Positions 1-7,315 of a stretch of 64,000 bases of DNA are shown piece by piece. The notes below the pieces were generated by a model, which made no database searches, was not told the origin of the DNA, and was given only the letters and a program-made list of their open reading frames with translations. This DNA comes from UBA6115 sp964346355 (GTDB lineage: Bacteria; Bacillota; Clostridia; Christensenellales; Aristaeellaceae), in contig CAYFUH010000003.1 of the NCBI GenBank assembly GCA_964346355.1, positions 18,581 to 82,580 of the forward strand, written 5' to 3'. Within the stretch, counting starts at the first letter, position 1; the number at the start of each line of letters is the position of its first letter. The position numbers and the translations under genes are program-made.

Positions 1-138
1 GACCCTGGCACCCAAAAAAAGCAGCAAGCGCGCGGCGGCCAGGCCGCTGCGCGCGGCGCCAACCACCAGCACAGTTTGGTTCCCGTATTCCCTGAATGCC
101 TCCTGCCTGATTGCCGCACCTTTGCCCACGTCACCCAC
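1..138 (-). CDS. murD: UDP-N-acetylmuramoylalanine--D-glutamate ligase (MurD), N-terminal fragment
   Basis: Only the first 46 codons lie in the window; the gene runs off the left edge. The reading frame gives VLVVGAARSGLAAARLL, the N-terminal Rossmann-like glycine loop of MurD, which adds D-Glu to UDP-MurNAc-L-Ala in the cytoplasm. The start is GTG at 138, after AAGGTAG; an in-frame GTG at 129 is also possible. It begins 11 bp after the mraY stop, in the usual mraY-murD order. The assignment rests on this short segment plus position. Confidence 0.8.
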   Translation of the reverse strand, partial: MGDVGKGAAIRQEAFREYGNQTVLVVGAARSGLAAARLLLFLGARV

Positions 139-149
139 CTACCTTCAAT

Positions 150-1133
150 TTACGACACGATGGGAAGCGCGGCCAGTGCTGCCAGCACAGACAGCGCGAT
201 AATGGTCAGCGTATATCTGCGCGCGATTTTGTTTTCACTCCAGCCAATCATTTCAAAATGATGGTGGATGGGTGACATCTTAATCAGCCGTTTGCCGCCG
301 GTGGCCTTGAAATACAGCCGCTGCGCGATGACGGAAACGGATGACATGATCATTGTGAAGCATAGCGGGATAAGCCAGATTTGAAGCCGCAACAGCATCG
401 CGGCACCGGTCAGCAAGCCGCCGATGAACATGGAGCCTGTATCTCCCATATAGATGCGCGCGGGGTGCTGGTTGAAGAACAAAAAGCCCAGGCAGGCGCC
501 AGTGAGCGCGAAGCAGGCAAAGGCGATGCCCGGATCCCCCAGGCTGCCGCCCTTAATGATAAGGGCAATGGCGCCCAGCGCCGCGCTGCCAGCCAGGGTG
601 ACGGAGCTCATCAAGCCATCCACCCCGTCTTGTAAATTGGCGGAGTTGGTCATGAATACGTACAGAAGGGTCATCAGCGGGATATAGGCAAAGGATAAAT
701 CAAGCGTTGTTTTGGTAAAGGGCAGGTGGATGGCCGTGCCCTGCAGGTTCATCGTGATGAGTGAGAACAACAGACCCACCGCCGTCTGTCCAATCAGCTT
801 GTAGCGCGGCCGCAGGCCGTCGTGGTGCTGCTGGACATCCTTGATAAAATCATCCGCAAAGCCAATGGCCAGGCCGCCAAAGGCTGCGACAAACAACAAC
901 AGGAGCACATTGATATTGCCTGAAACCAGGCTGATGATGAGGGAGGCCACCAAGACCGCGAGCGCGATAATCAGCCCGCCCATGTTGGGGGGCTTGTCCT
1001 TCTTTTTAAAGGAATCCGGGCCCAGGTCATAATCCGGCTGGATCATTCCCCGCTCCCTCATATATTTAATGAAACCGGGCATCAGCAAAAGGACAATGAC
1101 CAGCGCAATGGCACCGCTCAAAAATTCAAGCAT
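150..1133 (-). CDS. mraY: Phospho-N-acetylmuramoyl-pentapeptide-transferase (MraY)
   Basis: MraY transfers phospho-MurNAc-pentapeptide from UDP to undecaprenyl phosphate, making lipid I at the inner face of the membrane. At 327 residues it has family length and is a multi-pass membrane protein throughout. Visible signatures are KKDKPPNMGG (residues 44-53), the aspartate pair D94-D95 in FADDF, the N166-D172 loop with DGVDGL, D231 in YMGDTGS and the HHH at 290-292 in SPIHHHFE. The ATG at 1133 follows GGAGGG and overlaps the end of murE by 8 bp, suggesting coupled translation. murD follows. Confidence 0.97.
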   Translation of the reverse strand: MLEFLSGAIALVIVLLLMPGFIKYMRERGMIQPDYDLGPDSFKKKDKPPNMGGLIIALAVLVASLIISLVSGNINVLLLLFVAAFGGLAIGFADDFIKDVQQHHDGLRPRYKLIGQTAVGLLFSLITMNLQGTAIHLPFTKTTLDLSFAYIPLMTLLYVFMTNSANLQDGVDGLMSSVTLAGSAALGAIALIIKGGSLGDPGIAFACFALTGACLGFLFFNQHPARIYMGDTGSMFIGGLLTGAAMLLRLQIWLIPLCFTMIMSSVSVIAQRLYFKATGGKRLIKMSPIHHHFEMIGWSENKIARRYTLTIIALSVLAALAALPIVS

Positions 1134-2601
1134 TGGCTTTGCCCTCCGCGCTCATCTCCTCCAGCAGTTCATTGACAATGAATTTTTCATCAAAGGGGCG
1201 TTTGACCCCGTGGATCTCCTGATAGGTTTCGTGCCCTTTGCCGGCAAGCAGCACAACATCACCCGCATCGGCGATGCTGAGTGCGTGCTTGATGGCTTCC
1301 CTGCGGTTCTCAATCACCTCATACAGGCCGCCGGTTGGCTTGATGCCCTCTTCAATCGCGCCCAGGATGTCCAGCGGGTCCTCTGCCCGCGGGTTGTCGC
1401 TGGTAAGGATGGACAGATCCGCCATCTTGCCGGCGATTGCGCCCATGATGGGCCGTTTGCCCTGGTCACGGTCTCCGCCGCAGCCAAAGACGACAATCAG
1501 GCGACCCTTGATAAACTCACGAATGGCAAGCAGGATGTTCTCCAGCGCGTCGGGTGAGTGCGAATAATCCAGCACCACCTTGTACTCTGTATTGGTATCC
1601 AGCACCTCCGCGCGCCCGGGCACGCTGGTAACGCTTTCCAAGGCCGCGCAGATGAGCTCTGGCTCCATGCCCAAAATCAGGCCGATACCGGCAGCCGCCA
1701 GGGCGTTGTAGATATTGAACATCCCCATCAGCTGCAATTGCACGGGGTAATATTTTTCATTCCAAAGGCTGATCTTGAAGGAGACGCCGCCCTCTTCAAT
1801 CTGGATGTCACGGGCGAACAAATCCGCGTTGGTGCAGATAGCGTAGCTGATCTTGGGCATTTTCAGCTCATTCACCAGGCGCGTAGCCCAAGGGTCATCC
1901 AGGGACAGCACCGCGTTTTTTACCGCGTTTTTGATGAAGAAATCGCGCTTGGCGTTGAAATAAGCTTCCATCGTGCCAAAGAAATCCAGATGGTCCTGGG
2001 ACAGGTTGGTAAAGCAGCCCGCTTCAAACACCAGGCCCTCCAGCCTGCGCATCCAAATGGCGTGAGCCGATACCTCCACGATGACATACTGGCAGCCCGC
2101 GTCCGCCATGAGGCGCAGCGTCTTGTGCAGCTCAATGGGGTCGGGTGTGGTGAGGTTGCTGTTCATCCATTGATTGCCAATCATGTTGCCGGTGGTGCCG
2201 ATAAGCCCGCAGGTATAGCCCGCGCGCTCCAAAATAGCCTTCACCAGATAACTGGTTGTGGTTTTTCCCTTGGTGCCCGTGATGCCAATGAGTTTCATCC
2301 CTGCATCCGCAAAGCCATAAAAGGCACGGGCAATCAGCGCCATTGCGGCACGATCATCCGTGACCTTTAACTGCGGTACCTTGATATGCGGCAGGAACTG
2401 TGTCACGACCAGCGCGACCGCGCCGTTTTTAACCGCCTGCTCCGCGAATTTGTGGGAATCAACATGCGCGCCCTTGATGCAAAAGAACAACCCATGATGG
2501 GTCTGATCCCTGCTGTCAGCGCTCAGGCTGAGGATGTCACAATCTCCTGTCAACTCCAGCGCAAAAGCCTGGGCTTCCGCTGCCAAGTGTGATAATTTCA
2601 T
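1126..2601 (-). CDS. murE: UDP-MurNAc-tripeptide synthetase, meso-DAP type (MurE)
   Basis: This cytoplasmic Mur ligase adds the third amino acid to UDP-MurNAc-L-Ala-D-Glu. The 491 residues show the ATP-binding loop GTKGKTT (109-115), the likely carbamylated lysine K218 in NAKRDF, and the C-terminal ligase domain. The motif DNPR at 402-405 is the known marker of meso-diaminopimelate-adding MurE; lysine-adding enzymes have a different motif there. This is direct evidence for a DAP cell wall. The ATG at 2601 has GAGG upstream. It lies 21 bp after the FtsL-like gene and overlaps mraY. Confidence 0.97.
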   Translation of the reverse strand: MKLSHLAAEAQAFALELTGDCDILSLSADSRDQTHHGLFFCIKGAHVDSHKFAEQAVKNGAVALVVTQFLPHIKVPQLKVTDDRAAMALIARAFYGFADAGMKLIGITGTKGKTTTSYLVKAILERAGYTCGLIGTTGNMIGNQWMNSNLTTPDPIELHKTLRLMADAGCQYVIVEVSAHAIWMRRLEGLVFEAGCFTNLSQDHLDFFGTMEAYFNAKRDFFIKNAVKNAVLSLDDPWATRLVNELKMPKISYAICTNADLFARDIQIEEGGVSFKISLWNEKYYPVQLQLMGMFNIYNALAAAGIGLILGMEPELICAALESVTSVPGRAEVLDTNTEYKVVLDYSHSPDALENILLAIREFIKGRLIVVFGCGGDRDQGKRPIMGAIAGKMADLSILTSDNPRAEDPLDILGAIEEGIKPTGGLYEVIENRREAIKHALSIADAGDVVLLAGKGHETYQEIHGVKRPFDEKFIVNELLEEMSAEGKANA

Positions 2602-2622
2602 ACAATAACCTCATCAGAATAA

Positions 2623-3117
2623 TTAGTGCCCGCTGGAGGCAATGCCCAGCTGCGTATCCGGCAACTGGGTCAGCGGGATGCCCGCCGCCTGCACGCCAAT
2701 GGTTTCCGCGTGCCCCGCCAGGCGCATGCCAAGGGCTTGCACTGCATAATAGCAAATGCCGGAGGCATCGCTCTTTTGGCCGAAAGTCTCCTCCAGGCGG
2801 GCGTATTCCGTTTGCGCAACGCGATAACGCTCGCCCAGCAGAGCATACTCTTCATGGAGTGCCCGCGTCAAGGCGATCTTGCTGCCAATCATGAACAGAC
2901 AAAGAACAATGCTGATGAGGATGAAGATGGATGCCCATTTCACAGGAATGCTGAGCGCCTGCCTTTGCGGACGATCCGCGATAAACAAATCCCGGCTGTC
3001 CTGGTCACCGGGGTTGTCCACATTGACATGGGAGGACACAGCAATGCGCTCACGCTGCGTCAGCGTGTCACCTGCCAGAACATATTGCCTGTAACTTGCC
3101 TGTTTAACTTGCTGCAT
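2623..3117 (-). CDS. FtsL/DivIC-like bitopic division protein
   Basis: A 164-residue protein with a cytoplasmic N-terminus of about 58 residues, one membrane segment (about 60-79) and a short extracytoplasmic coiled-coil-like region (about 82-115). This is followed by YYAVQALGM (123-131), which resembles the LGM signature at the end of FtsL/DivIC heptad regions. Its place between mraZ and murE is where ftsL normally lies. FtsL stabilises the divisome by pairing with DivIC/FtsB. The assignment is by topology and position; sequence conservation is weak, as usual in this family. The ATG at 3117 follows GAGAGGA. Confidence 0.65.
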   Translation of the reverse strand: MQQVKQASYRQYVLAGDTLTQRERIAVSSHVNVDNPGDQDSRDLFIADRPQRQALSIPVKWASIFILISIVLCLFMIGSKIALTRALHEEYALLGERYRVAQTEYARLEETFGQKSDASGICYYAVQALGMRLAGHAETIGVQAAGIPLTQLPDTQLGIASSGH

Positions 3118-3144
3118 CCTGTTTTCCTCTCTGAAGAATCCCTG

Positions 3145-3711
3145 TTATGATCCCTCGTTTGATTTCATACGCGCCCGCGCCTGGATCTCACTGATGGCTT
3201 CCAGCGGATTGGGGAAGCGGGTGTTGAACTGCTCGCGCTCCAGCTTGGCCTGCTCGTCGGAGATGATACGTACGTATTCGGTGGTGCCGGATACCTGAAC
3301 GCCCTGGGCGTCGGTTAAGAACAATTCACGCAGGGCTGCCGGCAGCAGCACCCGCCCCTGGGAGTCATATCCCAGGCCGTCAAAGGAATACATCGCGAAC
3401 CGGGCTAAGAAGAATTCCGCCGAGACATCCTCGCGGCTGAGCTTGGTGAGCATGTCCACCTTCTCCTCCCACACGTCATAGGGATAGATCGCGATGGAGT
3501 CCTGGGCCATGTTGACCCCGACGATGATGCGGTCCCCCAGGAGGTTGCGGAAGGGCAGCGGCACGATGACACGGCCTTTGCCGTCGATAGAGTGGTTGTA
3601 AACACCGATAAAACCCAGGCGACGCGTGGCTTCCGCGCCCTGTTGATCCTCAATCCTGGAATTCTTCTTCTGGGAATGGATGCCCTTATCCGGCACGTTC
3701 TTCACCACCAA
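3145..3711 (-). CDS. mraZ: Transcriptional regulator MraZ, extended N-terminus
   Basis: MraZ is a ring-forming DNA-binding protein that controls the division and wall cluster and binds repeats upstream of its own gene. Both SpoVT/AbrB-like half-domains are present, marked by DGKGR (43-47) and DSQGR (116-120). It is 188 residues, against about 143 for typical MraZ, because roughly 32 residues precede the usual start of the fold. The first start in frame is TTG at 3711, followed directly by two GTG codons at 3708 and 3705; no ATG occurs closer to the fold, so the extension looks real but the exact start is uncertain. First gene of the cluster. Confidence 0.9.
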   Translation of the reverse strand: MVVKNVPDKGIHSQKKNSRIEDQQGAEATRRLGFIGVYNHSIDGKGRVIVPLPFRNLLGDRIIVGVNMAQDSIAIYPYDVWEEKVDMLTKLSREDVSAEFFLARFAMYSFDGLGYDSQGRVLLPAALRELFLTDAQGVQVSGTTEYVRIISDEQAKLEREQFNTRFPNPLEAISEIQARARMKSNEGS

Positions 3712-3727
3712 TCACCACTTATCGCCC
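3703..3727 (-). promoter_or_regulatory. Putative MraZ-box repeats overlapping the mraZ start
   Basis: On the minus strand TGGTG occurs at 3717-3713 and again at 3707-3703, separated by exactly 5 bases, with a weaker GGGCG another 10 bp upstream (3727-3723). A 10-bp period of TGG-type pentamers is how known MraZ boxes are built, and they lie at the 5' end of mraZ. Here they overlap the start codons. Autoregulation is inferred. Confidence 0.4.
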
Positions 3728-3738
3728 TTTTCGTACAC

Positions 3739-3768
3739 AAAATACCACAAGATGGAATCCTGCGTAAA
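3739..3768 (-). promoter_or_regulatory. Candidate promoter for the mraZ cluster
   Basis: Minus-strand TTTACG (3768-3763), an 18-bp spacer and TATTTT (3744-3739), about 27 bp before the mraZ start. Both hexamers are only 4 of 6 to consensus. It lies downstream of the terminator at 3826-3863, where a new promoter is needed. Confidence 0.35.
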
Positions 3769-3825
3769 CTGTTCCTGTTGCAGTTTCAAAAGTTTTGGGC
3801 CAATAAAAGGGATTTATCAGGTCAC

Positions 3826-3863
3826 AACAAGAAAAACTGCGAATACTTGTTCGGCATTCGCAG
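3826..3863 (-). terminator. Rho-independent terminator after the metallophosphoesterase gene
   Basis: Perfect 8-bp inverted repeat CTGCGAAT/ATTCGCAG (3837-3844 and 3856-3863) with an 11-base loop. On the minus strand it is followed by TTTTTCTTGTT. It separates the zinc-ribbon/phosphoesterase unit from the mraZ cluster. The rest of 3712-4005 shows no convincing gene. Confidence 0.75.
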
Positions 3864-4005
3864 CTGTCTAATGGGAACGATTGTTTTATTCTTGGATTAT
3901 TTTGTGCTAATTAACGGGGTTTTCGCGGGTTCCCTTGTAGCGAATCATGAAATTGTTAATAAACTGCTGGAAAAATCCTTTGGGGAATCACGGGATTGGT
4001 CTTTA

Positions 4006-4731
4006 CTACTGACTTTCATCGCTTGAATGACCAATTTCCAACAGGTTAAAGCCGATGCAATCACAGGAGGCGAGATAATACTGGATGCCGTTTTTCTCCC
4101 CCCGGAAGCTGCTAAAGCAGGCAACCCCATGCAAATGGCCGTATACCACGGCATCCGCAGCATACTGCTCCAGCAGGCTGGTGACCGGGGTGTCCTCGCC
4201 CTTGTGATTACAGGGCGGGAAGTGGCACAGCGCGATCAGTTTGCGCTCCCCCCGCAGCTTTTGGGCCTGCTGCAGGGACAGTTCCAGGCGGATCAGCTCC
4301 CGGTTGTAGATCTTTTGGGTATCGGGCTCCTCGTCCTCGCCGTCGGGCATCACCCAGCCGCGCGAACCCGCGAACACATAGCCTTCCAACGCGACCGCGT
4401 CATTTTGCAGGGCGTAAAACCCCTCGTTCAAATGCGCGCGGACATTGCTGATCGCACTCCACCAATAATCGTGGTTGCCTTTGATCATCACCTTCCGGCC
4501 GGGCAAACGCCCAATCTGACCCAGATCAGCCAGTGCTTCGTCCAGCCGCATGGCCCAGGAAATGTCCCCGGGAATGAGGACGATGTCCTCCTCCCCTACC
4601 CTTTTGTGCCAGTCCTCCTGGATTTTGAAAAAATGATCCTGCCAGTGAGCCCCGAACAAATCCATGGATTTGTCCTGGTTGCCAGGCAGGTGCAGGTCAC
4701 TGATGGCGAATACGCGGGGAGATTCAGTCAT
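4006..4731 (-). CDS. Calcineurin-like metallophosphoesterase
   Basis: Predicted cytoplasmic metal-dependent phosphoesterase of 241 residues. The metal-binding blocks of the family are all visible: SDLHLPG near the N-terminus, GDISW, KGNHDYWW and, towards the C-terminus, GHLHG. The substrate is unknown. I chose ATG 4731 because GAGGAG lies just upstream; it overlaps the end of the zinc-ribbon gene by 8 bp, so the two are probably translationally coupled. An upstream in-frame start at 4770 exists but would overlap more and lacks a better ribosome site. A terminator follows at 3863-3826. Confidence 0.85.
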   Translation of the reverse strand: MTESPRVFAISDLHLPGNQDKSMDLFGAHWQDHFFKIQEDWHKRVGEEDIVLIPGDISWAMRLDEALADLGQIGRLPGRKVMIKGNHDYWWSAISNVRAHLNEGFYALQNDAVALEGYVFAGSRGWVMPDGEDEEPDTQKIYNRELIRLELSLQQAQKLRGERKLIALCHFPPCNHKGEDTPVTSLLEQYAADAVVYGHLHGVACFSSFRGEKNGIQYYLASCDCIGFNLLEIGHSSDESQ

Positions 4732-5110
4732 CCATCTCCTCGTCGTCTTCCTCATCGTGCTCTTGTTCACTCATGGCTTCAAGGGAGAGCGCGTCGCCCA
4801 GGGCGTGGAAATCCGGGTCGTCGTCCTCCGACATCTCGGGGATGATCTCCTCCATCCCGCTCACGGGGTCCAGGCCGATCTCCACCGGTTCGTCCAGCTC
4901 GGTCTTGATGCCCTTTTGCTTGTCCATCTCGCGCAGGCAATACAGGCATACATCCTTGCCCGGCAGCGCCTTGGCCTCGTTGCAGGTAGAGCAGATTTCA
5001 ATGTCATCAGAAGGTAGTTTCCCGTGCAGTTCACGGTAACACACCTTGCACATCGTATCGCTGTCCTTCATATAATTCAGTTCGCAGCGCGGACATTTTA
5101 CCAGAGCCAT
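4724..5110 (-). CDS. Small protein with two zinc-ribbon-like CxxC pairs and an acidic tail
   Basis: A 128-residue protein of unknown function. The N-terminal half carries C6/C9 with C21/C24 and C40/C43 with C55/C58, two spaced CxxC pairs able to bind two zinc ions. The C-terminal half is strongly acidic and ends in a run of Asp/Glu. The ATG at 5110 has a strong GGAGGA site and a promoter with a perfect -10 sits just upstream. Overlap with the metallophosphoesterase suggests a shared role, possibly nucleic-acid related, but nothing in the sequence proves it. Confidence 0.75.
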   Translation of the reverse strand: MALVKCPRCELNYMKDSDTMCKVCYRELHGKLPSDDIEICSTCNEAKALPGKDVCLYCLREMDKQKGIKTELDEPVEIGLDPVSGMEEIIPEMSEDDDPDFHALGDALSLEAMSEQEHDEEDDEEMDD

Positions 5111-5144
5111 CTTGGTCCTCCATTCAAACCTTGATCTTGGCGGC

Positions 5145-5173
5145 ATTATACAGAGGGTAGGCGGCAAACACAA
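5145..5173 (-). promoter_or_regulatory. Sigma-A-type promoter of the zinc-ribbon/phosphoesterase unit
   Basis: Minus-strand TTGTGT (5173-5168), 17-bp spacer, perfect TATAAT (5150-5145), about 35 bp before the start codon at 5110. No clear terminator for the preceding rodA gene is visible in 5151-5222, so read-through is possible. Confidence 0.75.
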
Positions 5174-5222
5174 GCCAAAACAGATAAAACCTATCAAGTT
5201 TTTAAACTGAATACGGATTGAC

Positions 5223-6512
5223 CTATTGCTCTGCCTGTTTGCGGCGCGGCCTCCTGATGTTGCGGATGCTGTCGCGCTTGGTGACGTTGACAAAAATGGA
5301 CGCGCGCCGCCGCCTACGCTGACGCGTGGTGCTGCCAGCCGGCAGGTTGTAGGCGGGCATGGAGCCTGTGCGGTTCTTGGTGACATTGAGCACCAGGGAA
5401 ATGCCAATCAGGTTGGTTAGCAGGTTGGAGCCGCCGTAGCTGATAAAGGGCAGCGGAATGCCGGTGATGGGCATAAGGCCGATGGTCATCGCGATGTTCT
5501 GGAATACGTGAATGAAGATCATTGCCATGACGCCGATGATGATCTGCCTGCCAAAACTGTCATAGGTAAAGCGGGACAAATACAGCATTCGAAGAACTAA
5601 AAACAGGAATAACAATACGATGACAGCGGATCCGACAAAACCCACTGCCTCACCCACCGTCGCAAACACAAAGTCTGTCCAGTCCTCCGGGATGAAGTTG
5701 AGCTGGCTCATGGAGCCGGGCACAAACATCCCCACCCCCGTCAAGCCGCCTGAGCCAATCGCCTTTTGTGACTGCAGCAACTGCAGGCCCGCGCCTTGCC
5801 CATACGCATGCGGATCCAGGAAAGCCAACACGCGCTGGAAGATATAGTGGGAGCTGCCGCCGATGATGCCATATGCAAAGAAGCCGACAATGCCAAGTAT
5901 GGCAATAACGCCGATGGACAAGAGCCATTTCCAGTCCGCATCGCTGAAATACAGCATGGTGTAGGCAACGCCGACCATGACAATCACGCTGCCCGTCTCA
6001 CCGGACAACACCGTGATGGCGGAAGGCAGCATGACAATGACCCCAAGCCGGATGATGGAGCGCATGTTACTGAGGGGCTTGACGTTGGAAGACATCTCCT
6101 TGGCCAGCATTAAGATGATGGTGATCTTGGCGAACTCACTGGGCTGCAGCATGCGGCCCAGTGCCAGATTGAACCAGGCGCGCACGTCACGGATGGCGGT
6201 TGAGGTGACCAGCACCACCAGCAAAAAGCTCACGATGCCAATATAGTACACCGGTGCGAAGGTCTTAAAATGCTCATAGGGAATGCTGACGATAAACCAG
6301 ACAACCGCCGGGGAGGCAACGACAAAGATGGCCTGCCAGGAGCCGGTGTTGGATGCCAGGATGCGGTTGAGCAAGGGCAAATCGGCCGATACGCTGGGGT
6401 CAAAGGTGGCGACGGAGATTGCCAAAACGCCCGCGATCATCAGCAAATAGGTGATAATCAGCAGGGTGAAATCAAAATGCGGTCTGGAGCGTTTGTCTTC
6501 AAAAATACTCAT
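5223..6512 (-). CDS. rodA: SEDS peptidoglycan glycosyltransferase, RodA type
   Basis: SEDS-family membrane polymerase that builds glycan strands from lipid II, normally paired with a class B PBP. The 429 residues hold about ten membrane segments. Characteristic pieces are W113 in RAWFNL, QPSEFAK (123-129), and the extracytoplasmic loop with FIPEDWTDFVF, where D280 matches the conserved catalytic aspartate region. GIPLPFISYGGS follows near the C-terminus. RodA rather than FtsW is inferred from the mreBCD-pbp2 operon. The last 50 residues form an unusual Arg-rich cytoplasmic tail. The ATG at 6512 begins 2 bp after minD ends. Confidence 0.93.
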   Translation of the reverse strand: MSIFEDKRSRPHFDFTLLIITYLLMIAGVLAISVATFDPSVSADLPLLNRILASNTGSWQAIFVVASPAVVWFIVSIPYEHFKTFAPVYYIGIVSFLLVVLVTSTAIRDVRAWFNLALGRMLQPSEFAKITIILMLAKEMSSNVKPLSNMRSIIRLGVIVMLPSAITVLSGETGSVIVMVGVAYTMLYFSDADWKWLLSIGVIAILGIVGFFAYGIIGGSSHYIFQRVLAFLDPHAYGQGAGLQLLQSQKAIGSGGLTGVGMFVPGSMSQLNFIPEDWTDFVFATVGEAVGFVGSAVIVLLFLFLVLRMLYLSRFTYDSFGRQIIIGVMAMIFIHVFQNIAMTIGLMPITGIPLPFISYGGSNLLTNLIGISLVLNVTKNRTGSMPAYNLPAGSTTRQRRRRRASIFVNVTKRDSIRNIRRPRRKQAEQ

Positions 6513-6514
6513 GG

Positions 6515-7306
6515 TTAATCCTCAAGCCACTTCCAGATGCGCTGGAAGACATTTAGTTTTTCTGGCTTGTACTCGGGCAAGGGTAAATCTTCTCCTTCCA
6601 TGCGGTGCAAGACATTGCGCAGTTCTGCCGTGATGCCCTCATCCAAGGCCTGCGCAGCGGTCTTGCCCTGCAGGGCAGCCTTGTACAGGGGCTTGCTTTC
6701 TTCAAAGACACCCAGCAGGGGGATATCCAAGGCGAAGGACAGGTTTTGCGGCTGATCAAGCGCGCCGTCCAGCACGTATTGCGGGCTCATGCGGTTGAGC
6801 AGCATCTGCGGCCGGGCACCGGAGGCATACAGCTGGGACGCCATTTTTTCCGCGCTTCTGATGGCGATGGGGTCCGGGGTCGCGACGATGAGCACCTCGT
6901 CCACCAATTCGGCAAAAATGCGCACACCGCGGCCCAGACCTGCGGGGCCGTCAACCAGCACCAGGTCAAAGCGTTTTTTTAAGGTGCGCAGGATCTTCTG
7001 TACATCCTGCTTGTTGAAGTCCTTGGGCCTGGCCTGCTGGCCACCCACCATTAAATGAAGGGTGGGGAAATCCGGATGCTTGATTAAGGTTTGATCCAGC
7101 GAACAGCGCCGCTTGACCAGATCCGCCATGTCATACAGGACCAGATCCTGCAGCCCCAGCATCAAATCCAGGCTTCGAAGGCCCATGTCACCGTCAATGA
7201 TTGCCACGCGCTTGCCAGACTGTGCCGCAAAAACAGCCAGGGCCGCGGACAGCGTGGATTTACCGACGCCGCCCTTGCCGGAGATGAACAAATACGACTT
7301 ACCCAT
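6515..7306 (-). CDS. minD: MinD-type septum-site ATPase
   Basis: ParA/MinD ATPase that in other bacteria binds the membrane as an ATP dimer and positions division inhibitors. The 263 residues show the deviant Walker A GKGGVGKS (10-17), the switch DGDMGLRSLD (38-47), DGPAG (119-123), and a terminal amphipathic helix, KLNVFQRIWKWL, typical of MinD membrane-targeting sequences. MinC and MinE genes, which usually flank minD here in Clostridia, are absent between pbp2 and rodA. The start ATG follows AAGGAGG; gaps to its neighbours are 9 and 2 bp. Confidence 0.92.
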   Translation of the reverse strand: MGKSYLFISGKGGVGKSTLSAALAVFAAQSGKRVAIIDGDMGLRSLDLMLGLQDLVLYDMADLVKRRCSLDQTLIKHPDFPTLHLMVGGQQARPKDFNKQDVQKILRTLKKRFDLVLVDGPAGLGRGVRIFAELVDEVLIVATPDPIAIRSAEKMASQLYASGARPQMLLNRMSPQYVLDGALDQPQNLSFALDIPLLGVFEESKPLYKAALQGKTAAQALDEGITAELRNVLHRMEGEDLPLPEYKPEKLNVFQRIWKWLED

Positions 7307-7315
7307 GACCCCTCC

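Noticed and set aside
1558..2370. A 270-codon plus-strand open frame inside murE
   Set aside because: It is antisense to a clear MurE, lacks any family motif and a ribosome site, and long antisense frames are expected in GC-rich DNA.
3592..4026. Plus-strand frame of 144 codons crossing the mraZ promoter region
   Set aside because: It covers the start of mraZ and the terminator at 3837-3863, has no ribosome site and no recognisable features.
5151..5222. AGTTT-AAAAACT-like hairpin as a rodA terminator
   Set aside because: The stem is very short and AT-only, with no stable GC core, so I did not annotate it.
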